Assembly: GCA_030146705.1 (NCBI GenBank)
Contig: JASLBE010000002.1
Coordinates: 1-64,000 of the forward strand
DNA: 64,000 bases
Direction of reading: 5' to 3'
Source: Tissierellales bacterium
Lineage (GTDB): Bacteria > Bacillota > Clostridia > Tissierellales > Tissierellaceae
Shown: piece after piece, positions 33,580 to 41,077 of the stretch
How the letters are laid out: every line of letters begins with the position of its first letter
Position numbering within the stretch: position 1 is the first letter of the stretch
Made by a program: the position numbers and the translations under genes
The notes under the pieces: model-generated
The model's database searches: none
Told to the model about the DNA's origin: nothing
The model's input: only the letters and a program-made list of their open reading frames with translations

Positions 33580-34215
33580 CTAGCCCCCTATAAGACCTGG
33601 GCTAGCCTGAAAAATCCAACCTGGTCCTGGGTAAAAAACCCTCAAGCTACTTATAGCTAGGTCCTTAAAAACTAAACTCTTTAAAGTTTCCATAACTCTA
33701 GTACCACCTAATCCATTGTCAAGGTCCTCCTCACTTGGAGCCAAGCCCTGTTCATAAAGCTGAAACTGGCTCATAGGGACAATTGGTGCACTAGCCTCTT
33801 TTGAAAATTCTCCTAGTAAAGTAGCGCCCAAGCCCAATTTAAATGATTTTTTAGCAACTTTAGTCAAAAGCGGTTCCCTTATAACCCCTTGGGGACTAGG
33901 GAAAACCTCCACCCTAACCTTTCCACCCTCCTCATACTCAAGTCCTAGATTTTGAGAAGGGATATCCTCTATAGCTAAAGCACTAGAAGCTTCCTTTAAA
34001 GTTTCCTCATTAATAAATTGCAGCTGAAAATCTACCTTCTCTCTTCCTAAGGTAGTTTCCTGGCTACTTTGGCTGGTTTTAGATAGGCAGGCATAAAAAA
34101 GACTATCTAATGGCCTATTAAGTTTTAGCTTATTATTCTTAAGCTTTCCAAGGACTAGGCTACTAATCTTAGAAAACTTATTTATTTTAGATAAATCTCC
34201 ACTTATACCTAACAT
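33580..34215 (-). CDS. Hypothetical protein (211 aa)
   Basis: A strong GGAGGGG ribosome site precedes the ATG, so it is probably real. The protein lacks a signal peptide or clear membrane helix, has a Ser/Lys-rich N-terminal third, a middle part with 'FQLQFINEETLKEASSAL', and a Gly/Pro-rich tail ending 'GPGWIFQASPGLIGG'. I do not recognise any domain. It lies alone between the TAXI operon and the ABC transporter and shows no terminator I trust. Confidence 0.5.
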   Translation of the reverse strand: MLGISGDLSKINKFSKISSLVLGKLKNNKLKLNRPLDSLFYACLSKTSQSSQETTLGREKVDFQLQFINEETLKEASSALAIEDIPSQNLGLEYEEGGKVRVEVFPSPQGVIREPLLTKVAKKSFKLGLGATLLGEFSKEASAPIVPMSQFQLYEQGLAPSEEDLDNGLGGTRVMETLKSLVFKDLAISSLRVFYPGPGWIFQASPGLIGG

Positions 34216-34303
34216 AAAAACCCCTCCATATATATTGAGTGTATAATATACTAATTTCCTTTTTCTGTCAAGAATTAAATAAGTATTCAGTTAATTCCCC
34301 AGT

Positions 34304-34326
34304 TAAAAGAGAGGCTGGCCCTCCCT
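34304..34326 (-). terminator. Probable terminator of the amino-acid ABC operon
   Basis: A short stem based on GAGG/CCTC with GGCC in the loop region is followed by TCTCTTTTAA on the minus strand. Confidence 0.45.
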
Positions 34327-34333
34327 ATTAAAC

Positions 34334-35053
34334 CTAAGCATTTACAAAGCTTGCCAGTCTTACATTCCCTATATTAGAAAAATCTGGCTTCCTTATTTCA
34401 TCAACTATTTTTCCCTTTTCTAAAAATATTAGCCTGTTGGATACATTCATAGAAAATTTCATATCATGGCTAATTATTAAAACAGACATCCCCCTAGACT
34501 TAAGGTCTAAAACCAGGCTTTCTATATATTTTCTAGACTCAGGATCTAAGGCAGATGTTGGCTCATCTAGGCAAATTATCCTAGGCTCTAAAACACAAGC
34601 CCTGGCAACAGCCACCCTTTGCTTCTCTCCACCAGATAATTGGAAGGGGTACTTGTCCTTCTTTTCTAAAAGCCTTACCTTGTCTAGCTCCTCCTTTGCC
34701 ATTTCCACAGCCTCAGACCTAGCTATTCCATAAACATTTACTAGGGAGGCTGTTATATTTTCAAGAACTGACATATGGGGAAAAAGATTATAGTTTTGAA
34801 AAACCAGGCCTATTTTTTTAGCCAAGTTATCTACTGGCCTAGAACTTCCATTTTTAAATAAGTAGTCCCCAGCTAGTTTAATATCTCCCCCGTCTATATC
34901 CTCTAGCTTATTAAGGGCCCTAATTATTGTGGACTTTCCTGCCCCAGAGGGTCCTATAATTGATAAGACCTCCCCCTCTTCCATAGTAAAAGACACATCT
35001 TTTAAAACTTCCAAGTCCCCAAATTTTTTCACAAGATTTTTTACCTCTAACAT
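34334..35053 (-). CDS. Amino-acid ABC transporter ATP-binding protein (predicted histidine)
   Basis: About 239 residues of the HisP/GlnQ class: Walker A 'GPSGAGKSTI', Q-loop 'VFQNYNLFPHM', signature 'QLSGGEKQR', Walker B 'IICLDEPTSALDP', switch 'ISHD'. The ATG at 35053 is spaced from AGGGGTGA; a longer frame overlaps the permease. It energises the permease encoded just upstream. The histidine assignment comes from the T-box that controls the operon. Confidence 0.92.
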   Translation of the reverse strand: MLEVKNLVKKFGDLEVLKDVSFTMEEGEVLSIIGPSGAGKSTIIRALNKLEDIDGGDIKLAGDYLFKNGSSRPVDNLAKKIGLVFQNYNLFPHMSVLENITASLVNVYGIARSEAVEMAKEELDKVRLLEKKDKYPFQLSGGEKQRVAVARACVLEPRIICLDEPTSALDPESRKYIESLVLDLKSRGMSVLIISHDMKFSMNVSNRLIFLEKGKIVDEIRKPDFSNIGNVRLASFVNA

Positions 35054-35063
35054 ACCTTCACCC

Positions 35064-35705
35064 CTATTCATAATAAGAATACCTAAGCTCTATCTTATTT
35101 AAAACTAGGGTCATTACCCCAGTAAAGCCTAGGTAAATCAAAGCAACAACCAAAAGTGGTACTAGGGAGGCATCTGTATTAGATGCAATTTTCCCAGCCC
35201 TTAAAAGCTCCCCAATCCCAACTACATAAACTAAGGAAGTATCCTTAATTAGGGTTATGGTTTCATTGGCCAAGGAAGGGATGACCACCTTTAGGGCCTG
35301 GGGCAGGATTATTTTTACAAAGGTCTTAGACCTAGTAAATCCTAGGACCTTAGCAGCCTCATACTGCCCCCTATCTATACTATCAATCCCTCCCCTAAAT
35401 ATTTCCCCAAAATAGGCTCCATAGTTTAAGATAAAGGCTGTTATGGCAGCTGGGAACCTATCTAGGCTTATGCCCACTAGGGGGAGGCCAAAAAATATAA
35501 AAACAATTTGGAGCATTAGGGGAGTCCCCCTCATTATCCAGATATAGACCCCCACTAGCCTGGATATTATTTTAAATTTTGATTTCCTAAGTATGCCTAA
35601 AATGACCCCTAGGGGAAGGGAAACTATTAAGGTAATTATAAATATTTTTAAAGTTTCCCCAAGCCCAGCCACCATAGAAGGCATTAAGCTAAATATATAT
35701 TCCAT
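35064..35705 (-). CDS. Amino-acid ABC transporter permease (predicted histidine)
   Basis: About 213 residues, five helices, with the HisM/GlnP-type motif 'FRGGIDSIDRGQYEAAKVLGF' and the EAA-loop continuing 'ILPQALKVVIPSLANETITLIKDTSL'. It starts at ATG 35705 (AGGTGG upstream) or the GTG at 35714 abutting the stop of the binding protein. Middle gene of the three-gene transporter operon. Confidence 0.92.
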   Translation of the reverse strand: MEYIFSLMPSMVAGLGETLKIFIITLIVSLPLGVILGILRKSKFKIISRLVGVYIWIMRGTPLMLQIVFIFFGLPLVGISLDRFPAAITAFILNYGAYFGEIFRGGIDSIDRGQYEAAKVLGFTRSKTFVKIILPQALKVVIPSLANETITLIKDTSLVYVVGIGELLRAGKIASNTDASLVPLLVVALIYLGFTGVMTLVLNKIELRYSYYE

Positions 35706-35714
35706 TCCTACCAC

Positions 35715-36509
35715 CTAATCTTGAAACCATTTTTTATAAACTTCATCATAAGACCCATCTTTTTTCATTTCTCCAAGGACCCTATTAATCTCAGCTAAAA
35801 GTTTTTCATCTGCCTTCCTAACTCCTATACCGTAAGTTTCCTCCCCGAAATCATCTTCTAGGATTATATAGTCATCAGGATTTTTTTCTTTTATATAGTA
35901 CCTAAGCAAGACCTCATCTCCAACTATAGCATCAGACCTACCAGCCTCCATATCCATAATTGCCTCGTGGTTTGTATCAAAAAGTACTGGCTCCTTACCT
36001 GCAAAACTTGCTACAACCTCTGGTTCCTTGTTAACAGCCTCTAGGGCACTAGATGCACTTTGAACTGCTACTTTCTTTCCTGCTAGGTCTTCCTTACTTT
36101 CTATACCAGACCCCTTCATAGTAACTATAATTTGCTTATTTTCTAAGTAAACATCAGAAAAATTAACCTTTTCTGCCCTCTCCTTAGTAATGGAATATCC
36201 ATTCCAAATAACATCAATATTACCAGAATTTAATTCTGTTTCCTTCATAGTCCAATCAACTGGTTGAAATTTAACTTCTACCCCCATCTTGTCAAATAAT
36301 ACCTGGGCTAGGTCTACATCAAAACCTACCAAGTCTCCCGCCTTATCCCTAAAGCCCATAGGAGCAAAAGTATCATCCATCCCCATTACAAGATATCCTC
36401 TTTCAAACAATTCATCAGTCCTATCTCCAGCTTCCTCCTTCTTGCCACAAGCTGCCAAACTAACTAACATCGTTAAGCCTAATAAAACTAGTAAAAATTT
36501 CTTTTTCAT
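35715..36509 (-). CDS. Amino-acid ABC transporter substrate-binding lipoprotein (predicted histidine)
   Basis: About 264 residues. Signal with lipobox 'VSLAAC', then the SBP_bac_3 fold: 'LVMGMDDTFAPMGFRD', 'GFDVDLAQVLFDKMGVEV', 'WNGYSITKERAEKVNFSDVYL', 'GKKVAVQSASSA', ending 'DGSYDEVYKKWF'. This class binds polar amino acids. It is first in the operon, directly behind the T-box whose specifier reads CAC, hence the histidine prediction (HisXYZ-like). Confidence 0.92.
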   Translation of the reverse strand: MKKKFLLVLLGLTMLVSLAACGKKEEAGDRTDELFERGYLVMGMDDTFAPMGFRDKAGDLVGFDVDLAQVLFDKMGVEVKFQPVDWTMKETELNSGNIDVIWNGYSITKERAEKVNFSDVYLENKQIIVTMKGSGIESKEDLAGKKVAVQSASSALEAVNKEPEVVASFAGKEPVLFDTNHEAIMDMEAGRSDAIVGDEVLLRYYIKEKNPDDYIILEDDFGEETYGIGVRKADEKLLAEINRVLGEMKKDGSYDEVYKKWFQD

Positions 36510-36550
36510 CTTCTCCACCCTTTCTAAATATAAGTTTAATTTTAGAAATA

Positions 36551-36592
36551 AAAAAACTCCCGCCCCTAGCCTATGCTAGAGAACGAGAGTTT
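36551..36592 (-). terminator. T-box-controlled terminator
   Basis: The stem AACTC...GGGAGTT enclosing CTAGC/GGCTAG, followed by seven Ts on the minus strand, competes with the T-box antiterminator and lies 42 bases upstream of the transporter start. Confidence 0.85.
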
Positions 36593-36830
36593 ATAACTCC
36601 GTGGTCCCATCTCTATTTTATTAATACCTCACAGTATTAACCTTGTCGAGTACGGCAAAAATCTTGCTTATACCCTAGCGCTATAACGGGCGCAGGTTCC
36701 CGAGACCAGCCTACTTGCTTCCGCTTTCGGTGTCCAGCTCTAAGATGTGTTCAAAATAGGCCTAGTGCCCTTCTCTCAGCTCTGAAGGACTCTCTGTATC
36801 TAGGTTGCTACCCCTACTATTTCTTATCGA
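36552..36830 (-). promoter_or_regulatory. T-box leader, predicted tRNA-His responsive
   Basis: On the minus strand the leader shows the ordered parts of a T-box. A stem I start (GATAAGAAATAGTAGG) is followed by the AG bulge AGAGAGT with a distal GCTGAGAG loop, then the specifier side GAA-CAC-ATCTTAGAGC. Last come the T-box TGGGACCACGG at 36609-36599 and the terminator. The codon CAC after GAA is read as His. The bulge UGGG would pair with an acceptor end CCCA, meaning discriminator C73, which among bacterial tRNAs is characteristic of tRNA-His. Uncharged tRNA-His should therefore switch on the downstream ABC transporter. Confidence 0.85.
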
Positions 36831-36858
36831 AGCTTTATTTCTCTTTTTCTTGTTTTCT

Positions 36859-36887
36859 ACTATAAACCTTTCAGAAAATTTTGTCAA
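36859..36887 (-). promoter_or_regulatory. Promoter of the T-box transcript
   Basis: Minus-strand TTGACA (36887-36882), 17 bases, TATAGT (36864-36859). It overlaps the very end of the upstream gene region and lies about 30 bases before the T-box core. Confidence 0.85.
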
Positions 36888-36893
36888 GAACTT

Positions 36894-37424
36894 TTAATAA
36901 TTTTCTTCAAATAAAAGTTCTCCTTCTTGGTTAAATCCTTTAATTCCAACACCCTGATAGTCTTCAGTCCTAAGTATCTTTAAGAACATATCTTCATAAA
37001 ATTCATCTATTAAAATCTTTTTCCCACCTATACTTACTTCTACTTCCACTATGTCCCCATTGTTCACAAGACCATAAAGAGTTACCTTTTCCTCCCTATT
37101 TTTACTATAATTTAGGCCGATTTCTATATCTCTTCCCTGGTTTTCCATAATACTTTGAGAACCTATACTATATAAGAATTTAAATTGATTTTTTAAACTA
37201 GCCAGGTAAAAATTTTTACCATATTTAGATAAAATATAGATATCCCCCTGAGAATCTTTCTCCCTATGGACAATTTTAGATGGCCCATAGTTTAAGGACA
37301 GCTCCGAATCCCTAAAAAGGTTTTCTGGCCTTATATAATAGCCTAAAGTCCTTATAAGGGCAAAAAACAAGACTATAATTAGGAGGACATTCCTTGCTAT
37401 ACCCCTTAACCTTTTCCTATTCAT
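36894..37424 (-). CDS. Membrane-anchored hypothetical protein of the PadR operon
   Basis: About 176 residues: basic N-terminus, one membrane helix (about 12-32) and an extracellular beta-rich domain that I do not recognise. Its ATG lies within the last codons of the permease-prefix gene (8-base overlap), so the two are translationally coupled and probably work together. Third gene after PadR. Confidence 0.65.
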   Translation of the reverse strand: MNRKRLRGIARNVLLIIVLFFALIRTLGYYIRPENLFRDSELSLNYGPSKIVHREKDSQGDIYILSKYGKNFYLASLKNQFKFLYSIGSQSIMENQGRDIEIGLNYSKNREEKVTLYGLVNNGDIVEVEVSIGGKKILIDEFYEDMFLKILRTEDYQGVGIKGFNQEGELLFEENY

Positions 37425-38121
37425 AACTAGCACCTGCCTCTATTGGAATAGTAATCCTGTACTTCCTATTATAAAGGTCATAGTCTATAAGCAGGTTCTT
37501 ACTCTCCATATTAAAATCATCAAGCCTTATAATCCCTACACTTTTAAAAAAACCAGGAGAATAATAACCTCCCCCAAGGTAAACTTCACCAAAATCATCA
37601 GAAATTTCCCCAATATAAGAGTTTCCCCAAACTAGCCTAAGGGGGTATTTAAGCTTCTTCTCATACAATATATGGAGGCTCTTGTCCCTAGTTATGGCTA
37701 TTTTTTTTATTTTAACCCTAGTATTATCAATAGTCCTAACCTGGTTTACCTCTTGTTCATAGACTATATCGTCCTTGTCTAAGCCTAGGTCAGCTGGTAG
37801 AAAACTAGAAAAAATAGATATGCCAAGATAAATAACTAGCATAAGTCCTAGGCCTCCTACTAGGAGGTTACTTAGGCTATATAAAATTCCCAAGACTGGG
37901 TTGTGCTCCTTATTTAATAGTCTACCAACCTCCAAGGGGTCCCCCATAGCTTCAACTGCTAAAGTTTCTGCCTCTTCCAAGCTTTTTCCTCCTGCTATAT
38001 AAAAATCAATCTTGTCTAGTAGGTGGTCTTTTATTTCTCCCTTTATTTGGTCTCTATCAGGTCCATAGCTTATCTTAGACCCAAGTTCCTTTAAAAAATC
38101 ATCCACCTTATTAAAGTCCAT
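37417..38121 (-). CDS. HAAS-type permease-prefix membrane protein
   Basis: About 234 residues. The first ~70 are the helical HAAS/permease-prefix segment ('DFLKELGSKISYGPDRDQIKGEIKDHLLD' over two helices, 'GKSLEEAETLAVEAMGDPLEVGRLLN'), typical of genes paired with PadR regulators. A membrane helix pair follows (about 80-110), then a charged outer domain. Start ATG at 38121 overlaps the PadR gene by 11 bases. Function unknown; the family is linked to envelope stress or transporter control. Confidence 0.8.
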   Translation of the reverse strand: MDFNKVDDFLKELGSKISYGPDRDQIKGEIKDHLLDKIDFYIAGGKSLEEAETLAVEAMGDPLEVGRLLNKEHNPVLGILYSLSNLLVGGLGLMLVIYLGISIFSSFLPADLGLDKDDIVYEQEVNQVRTIDNTRVKIKKIAITRDKSLHILYEKKLKYPLRLVWGNSYIGEISDDFGEVYLGGGYYSPGFFKSVGIIRLDDFNMESKNLLIDYDLYNRKYRITIPIEAGASYE

Positions 38122-38452
38122 AGCCACCACCAAAAACCAGGTTAGTAACTGACCTAGAAAAAAGCTTAAAGGCCTCCTTTTCCTCCTCTAACTTTTTCTT
38201 CCCAGACCTAGTTATTTTATAGTATTTCCTGGTCCTACCATTGTCAGCCAATTTTTTATAGGACTTTAAATAGCCCTTATTTTCTAGCTTATGTAGGATT
38301 GGGTAAAGGGTCCCTTCCTTAAGAGAAAAAACATTTTCTGACTCCTCCTCCAACCTAGTAATTATTTCAAAACCATACATATCCTCCCTACTAATTAGGG
38401 ATAGGACCAATAGGTCTGTTGACCCACCAAGTAAATTTTTATTAATTTCCAC
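38111..38452 (-). CDS. PadR-family transcriptional regulator
   Basis: About 113 residues from a GTG at 38452 spaced five bases from AGGAGGG. Winged helix 'LLGGSTDLLVLSLISREDMYGFEI', 'ESENVFSLKEGTLYPILHKLENKGYLKSY' and 'GRTRKYYKITRSGKKKLEEE' are diagnostic of PadR group I. It heads the operon with two membrane proteins and probably represses it. Confidence 0.93.
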   Translation of the reverse strand: MEINKNLLGGSTDLLVLSLISREDMYGFEIITRLEEESENVFSLKEGTLYPILHKLENKGYLKSYKKLADNGRTRKYYKITRSGKKKLEEEKEAFKLFSRSVTNLVFGGGYGL

Positions 38453-38518
38453 AAAATCCCTCCTATACCTAGACCATCTAGGTAACATTATACATAGAAG
38501 CTCTAGGTATGTCAAAAT

Positions 38519-38556
38519 AAAAAATATTTAATGGACTTCCATTAAATATTTTTTAT
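38519..38556 (-). terminator. Terminator of the GNAT pseudogene transcript
   Basis: A 17-bp perfect stem (core ATATTTAATGGA with its complement) with a very short loop and a T run on the minus strand. Confidence 0.7.
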
Positions 38557-38599
38557 AAATTCCTTTTAAGTTTATTTAAAGCAAGTTAAGACTAGTAGC

Positions 38600-39123
38600 C
38601 TAGGAAAAAAATTCCCTGGGATAGATAACAAGAGTAGGTTTTTTCTCCAACTCCCTATTTCCTAGGTTTAATAGCATAAAGGCCTCCTTTGGCGCTTCAA
38701 AATTTGGCCTAAAATCATACTTGTATCCTGGCTCAAAGCCAAATCTTGGGTAGTAGCCTTCATGGCCTAAAACCAGGACCAAATCAAATCCCATTTCCTT
38801 GGCTAGGCTTAAGCCCTCTCTCACTAACTTACTCCCAATCCCCATATTTTGATAGTCTTTTAAAACTGATAAGGGGCCAGGGCTAGGCCAGGTCTTGAAC
38901 TTCCCTCTAGCTGGATTTTTGTAAACATTATATGGCCAACTAGGCCAGCCTTAACCTCTGCCACTAGGGAAAGATCTTCTATAAAATTTTCGCCCCTCCT
39001 TAAATTGGCCACTAGAAGGTGCTCCCTATGGTCTGATTCTTTAACACCTTCAAAGGCCCTTGCTACTAGTTCCTCCGTTTGCTTATAGTCCTTTTTCTCT
39101 TCCCTCCTGATTAATATCTCCAC
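38600..39123 (-). pseudogene. Frameshifted GNAT acetyltransferase (YhbS-like)
   Basis: The N-terminal 87 codons (39123-38860) read a GNAT start ('EILIRREEKKDYKQTEEL', 'GLVGHIMFTKIQL') and then run out of frame after 'LALAP'. In the next frame the expected continuation LSVLKDYQNMGIGSKLVREG appears directly and runs to the stop at 38600. One base is missing near 38871-38877, where CCCCTT is read. The rest, including the acetyl-CoA loop 'NMGIGS' and 'GYYPRFGF', is intact, so this is a recent mutation or a base-calling error in a short homopolymer. Confidence 0.88.
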
Positions 39124-39152
39124 CTAGTTTCTCTCCTTTTTTAAAATTCTTT

Positions 39153-39182
39153 AAAAAAACAGGGTCCAAAGTTTGGACCCTG
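39153..39182 (-). terminator. Terminator of tpx
   Basis: CAGGGTCC / GGACCCTG stem with a 7-base loop, seven Ts on the minus strand. Confidence 0.92.
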
Positions 39183-39194
39183 CCTAATAATTTA

Positions 39195-39710
39195 CTATAT
39201 TAATTTTTTAGCTTCTTCATAGGCCCTGTCATAATCTGGATGGTTGGTAGCTTCCTTAACATATTCAACATATTTTACTGTATTGTCCTTGTCTAGGATT
39301 ACTATCCCCCTAGTCAAAAGCCTAAACTCCTTTATTAAGAAGCCATATTTTTCTCCAAAATCTCCATACTTATGGTCAGATAAGGTTGTAACCTTGTCTA
39401 TGCCTTTAGCTCCACAAAATCTTTCTTGGGCAAAGGGCAAGTCCATAGATATAGTTAAAATTTCAACATCTCCTAGGTCACTAGCCTTCTCGTTAAAGCT
39501 TATAGTTTGTAGCTCACAAACTGGTGTGTCTAAAGATGGAACTACTGAAATTATCTTAACTCCAGCCTTGTCCTCTGATAGCTTGTATTCTGACAGGTCA
39601 TTCTTTACAACTGTAAAGTCTGGAGCCTTGTCTCCAACCTTTATTTCTTCACCTATTAGGGTTATTTCATCTCCACCAAAAGTAACTGCTCCCTTTCTTT
39701 CTTTAGCCAT
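39195..39710 (-). CDS. tpx: Thiol peroxidase
   Basis: 171 residues of the atypical 2-Cys peroxiredoxin Tpx: 'VTFGGDEITLIG' N-terminus, 'VGDKAPDF', peroxidatic Cys65 in 'SLDTPVCELQT', resolving Cys99 in 'AQERFCGAKG'. It uses thioredoxin to reduce peroxides. Single-gene unit between the GNAT pseudogene and the glutamate cluster. Confidence 0.95.
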   Translation of the reverse strand: MAKERKGAVTFGGDEITLIGEEIKVGDKAPDFTVVKNDLSEYKLSEDKAGVKIISVVPSLDTPVCELQTISFNEKASDLGDVEILTISMDLPFAQERFCGAKGIDKVTTLSDHKYGDFGEKYGFLIKEFRLLTRGIVILDKDNTVKYVEYVKEATNHPDYDRAYEEAKKLI

Positions 39711-39805
39711 TATTTCTACCTCCTAATATTTTCGAATTATTGTCTCTTAGGAAAGTATACCCTATTTCCCTAAAAATAATTCTAAATTTTAAGAAGACTT
39801 GAAAT

Positions 39806-41053
39806 TTAATAGCCTGTTCGAGCCTTAAGACCTCTTACTACCTTATCTACAGAGAACATATAGGCAGCCTCCCTCATAGTTACTCCATACTTTTCCTTCA
39901 TAGACCAAATATTGTTAAAGGACTTCTTAGTCTGCCTCCTTTGTTTTTCTAAGACTTCTTCTAGGTCCCAAACTTCTCCCCGCCTATTTTGAACCCACTC
40001 AAAATAAGAAACAAGGACCCCACCACCATTGGTCAAAATATCTGGAACAACCTGGATACCTCTTGCCTCTAGTATTTCTTCAGCCTCTCTTGTGGTTGGT
40101 CCATTGGCAGCCTCACAAACTATTTTACACTTTAAGTCCCTGGCCCTGGCTTCATCAATTACATTGGCTATGGCTGCAGGAATTAAAATATCATAATCTT
40201 TTGTCCAAAAATCTTCCTGGGAAATTTCCTGGGCCTGAGGATAGCCTAGGAGGCTTCCCTTATCTTTCTTATATTCAACTAAGTCCTCATAGTCCAATCC
40301 CTTTTCATTGTAAAGAACCGTCTTAGAAGTTGCAAGACTAACTACCTTGGCCCCAAGGTCTGCTAGGTGGCTAAAACTTGAGGCTCCAACATTTCCAAAA
40401 CCCTGAAGACCTATTTTGGCATCTTCTAGCCTAAGGTCAAATTTTTCTACAAGCTCCTTAATTATTAAGGATACCCCATAGCCAGTAGCATCTAGCCTAC
40501 CTTCAGACCCTCCTAAAATTAGGGGCTTTCCTGTAAAGACCCCCTTGGTCATATTGCCAGTTAGCTTGTTGTACTCATCTAGCATAAAGCCCATAATTTC
40601 TGGATTGGTCCCTATGTCTGGTGCAGGTATGTCTATATCCTCTCCTAGATACTTATAAATTCCAGCTACATACCCCCTGGCCAATCTTTCAAGTTCATTT
40701 TTTGAAAGGGTCTTAGGGTCTACCTTAACTCCCCCCTTACCACCTCCATAAGGCAGGTCAAATACCCCAGCCTTAAAGGTCATCCAAAGGGAAAGGGCCT
40801 TGGTTTCATTTAAGGATACATCCTCACTAAACCTGATCCCCCCCTTGCCAGGCCCAAGAACATCAGTGTGAAGAGACCTATAGCCCTTGAATACTTTCAA
40901 ATACCCATCATCCATAACCACAGGTATATTTATTTCTATTACTCTTTTCGGCTCCTTTAAAAGCTCATAGTACTTATATTCTAAACCTAAATTTTCAATA
41001 GCCCTCTTTATATTTTTTTGGGCATCTACTAGGATTTTTTCATCCTTATCCAT
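39806..41053 (-). CDS. gdhA: Glutamate dehydrogenase (Glu/Leu/Phe/Val dehydrogenase family)
   Basis: 415 residues: 'YRSLHTDVLGPGKGGIRF' and 'WMTFKAGVFDLPYGGGKGGV' contain the substrate and catalytic lysines, 'PAPDIGTNPEIMGFMLDEY' the catalytic Asp, and 'GLQGFGNVGASSFSHLADLGAKVV' the NAD(P) site. The length is that of NAD-linked catabolic enzymes. It sits downstream of a glutamate symporter and an OCD-family gene with gaps of about 20 bases, so it should be the glutamate-oxidising step of a fermentation operon. Confidence 0.93.
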   Translation of the reverse strand: MDKDEKILVDAQKNIKRAIENLGLEYKYYELLKEPKRVIEINIPVVMDDGYLKVFKGYRSLHTDVLGPGKGGIRFSEDVSLNETKALSLWMTFKAGVFDLPYGGGKGGVKVDPKTLSKNELERLARGYVAGIYKYLGEDIDIPAPDIGTNPEIMGFMLDEYNKLTGNMTKGVFTGKPLILGGSEGRLDATGYGVSLIIKELVEKFDLRLEDAKIGLQGFGNVGASSFSHLADLGAKVVSLATSKTVLYNEKGLDYEDLVEYKKDKGSLLGYPQAQEISQEDFWTKDYDILIPAAIANVIDEARARDLKCKIVCEAANGPTTREAEEILEARGIQVVPDILTNGGGVLVSYFEWVQNRRGEVWDLEEVLEKQRRQTKKSFNNIWSMKEKYGVTMREAAYMFSVDKVVRGLKARTGY

Positions 41054-41077
41054 AATCTTCCCTCCAATAATTAAACT

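Noticed and set aside
39244..39726. 160-codon plus-strand frame opposite tpx
   Set aside because: Antisense to a well-supported thiol peroxidase with both catalytic cysteines; no ribosome site.
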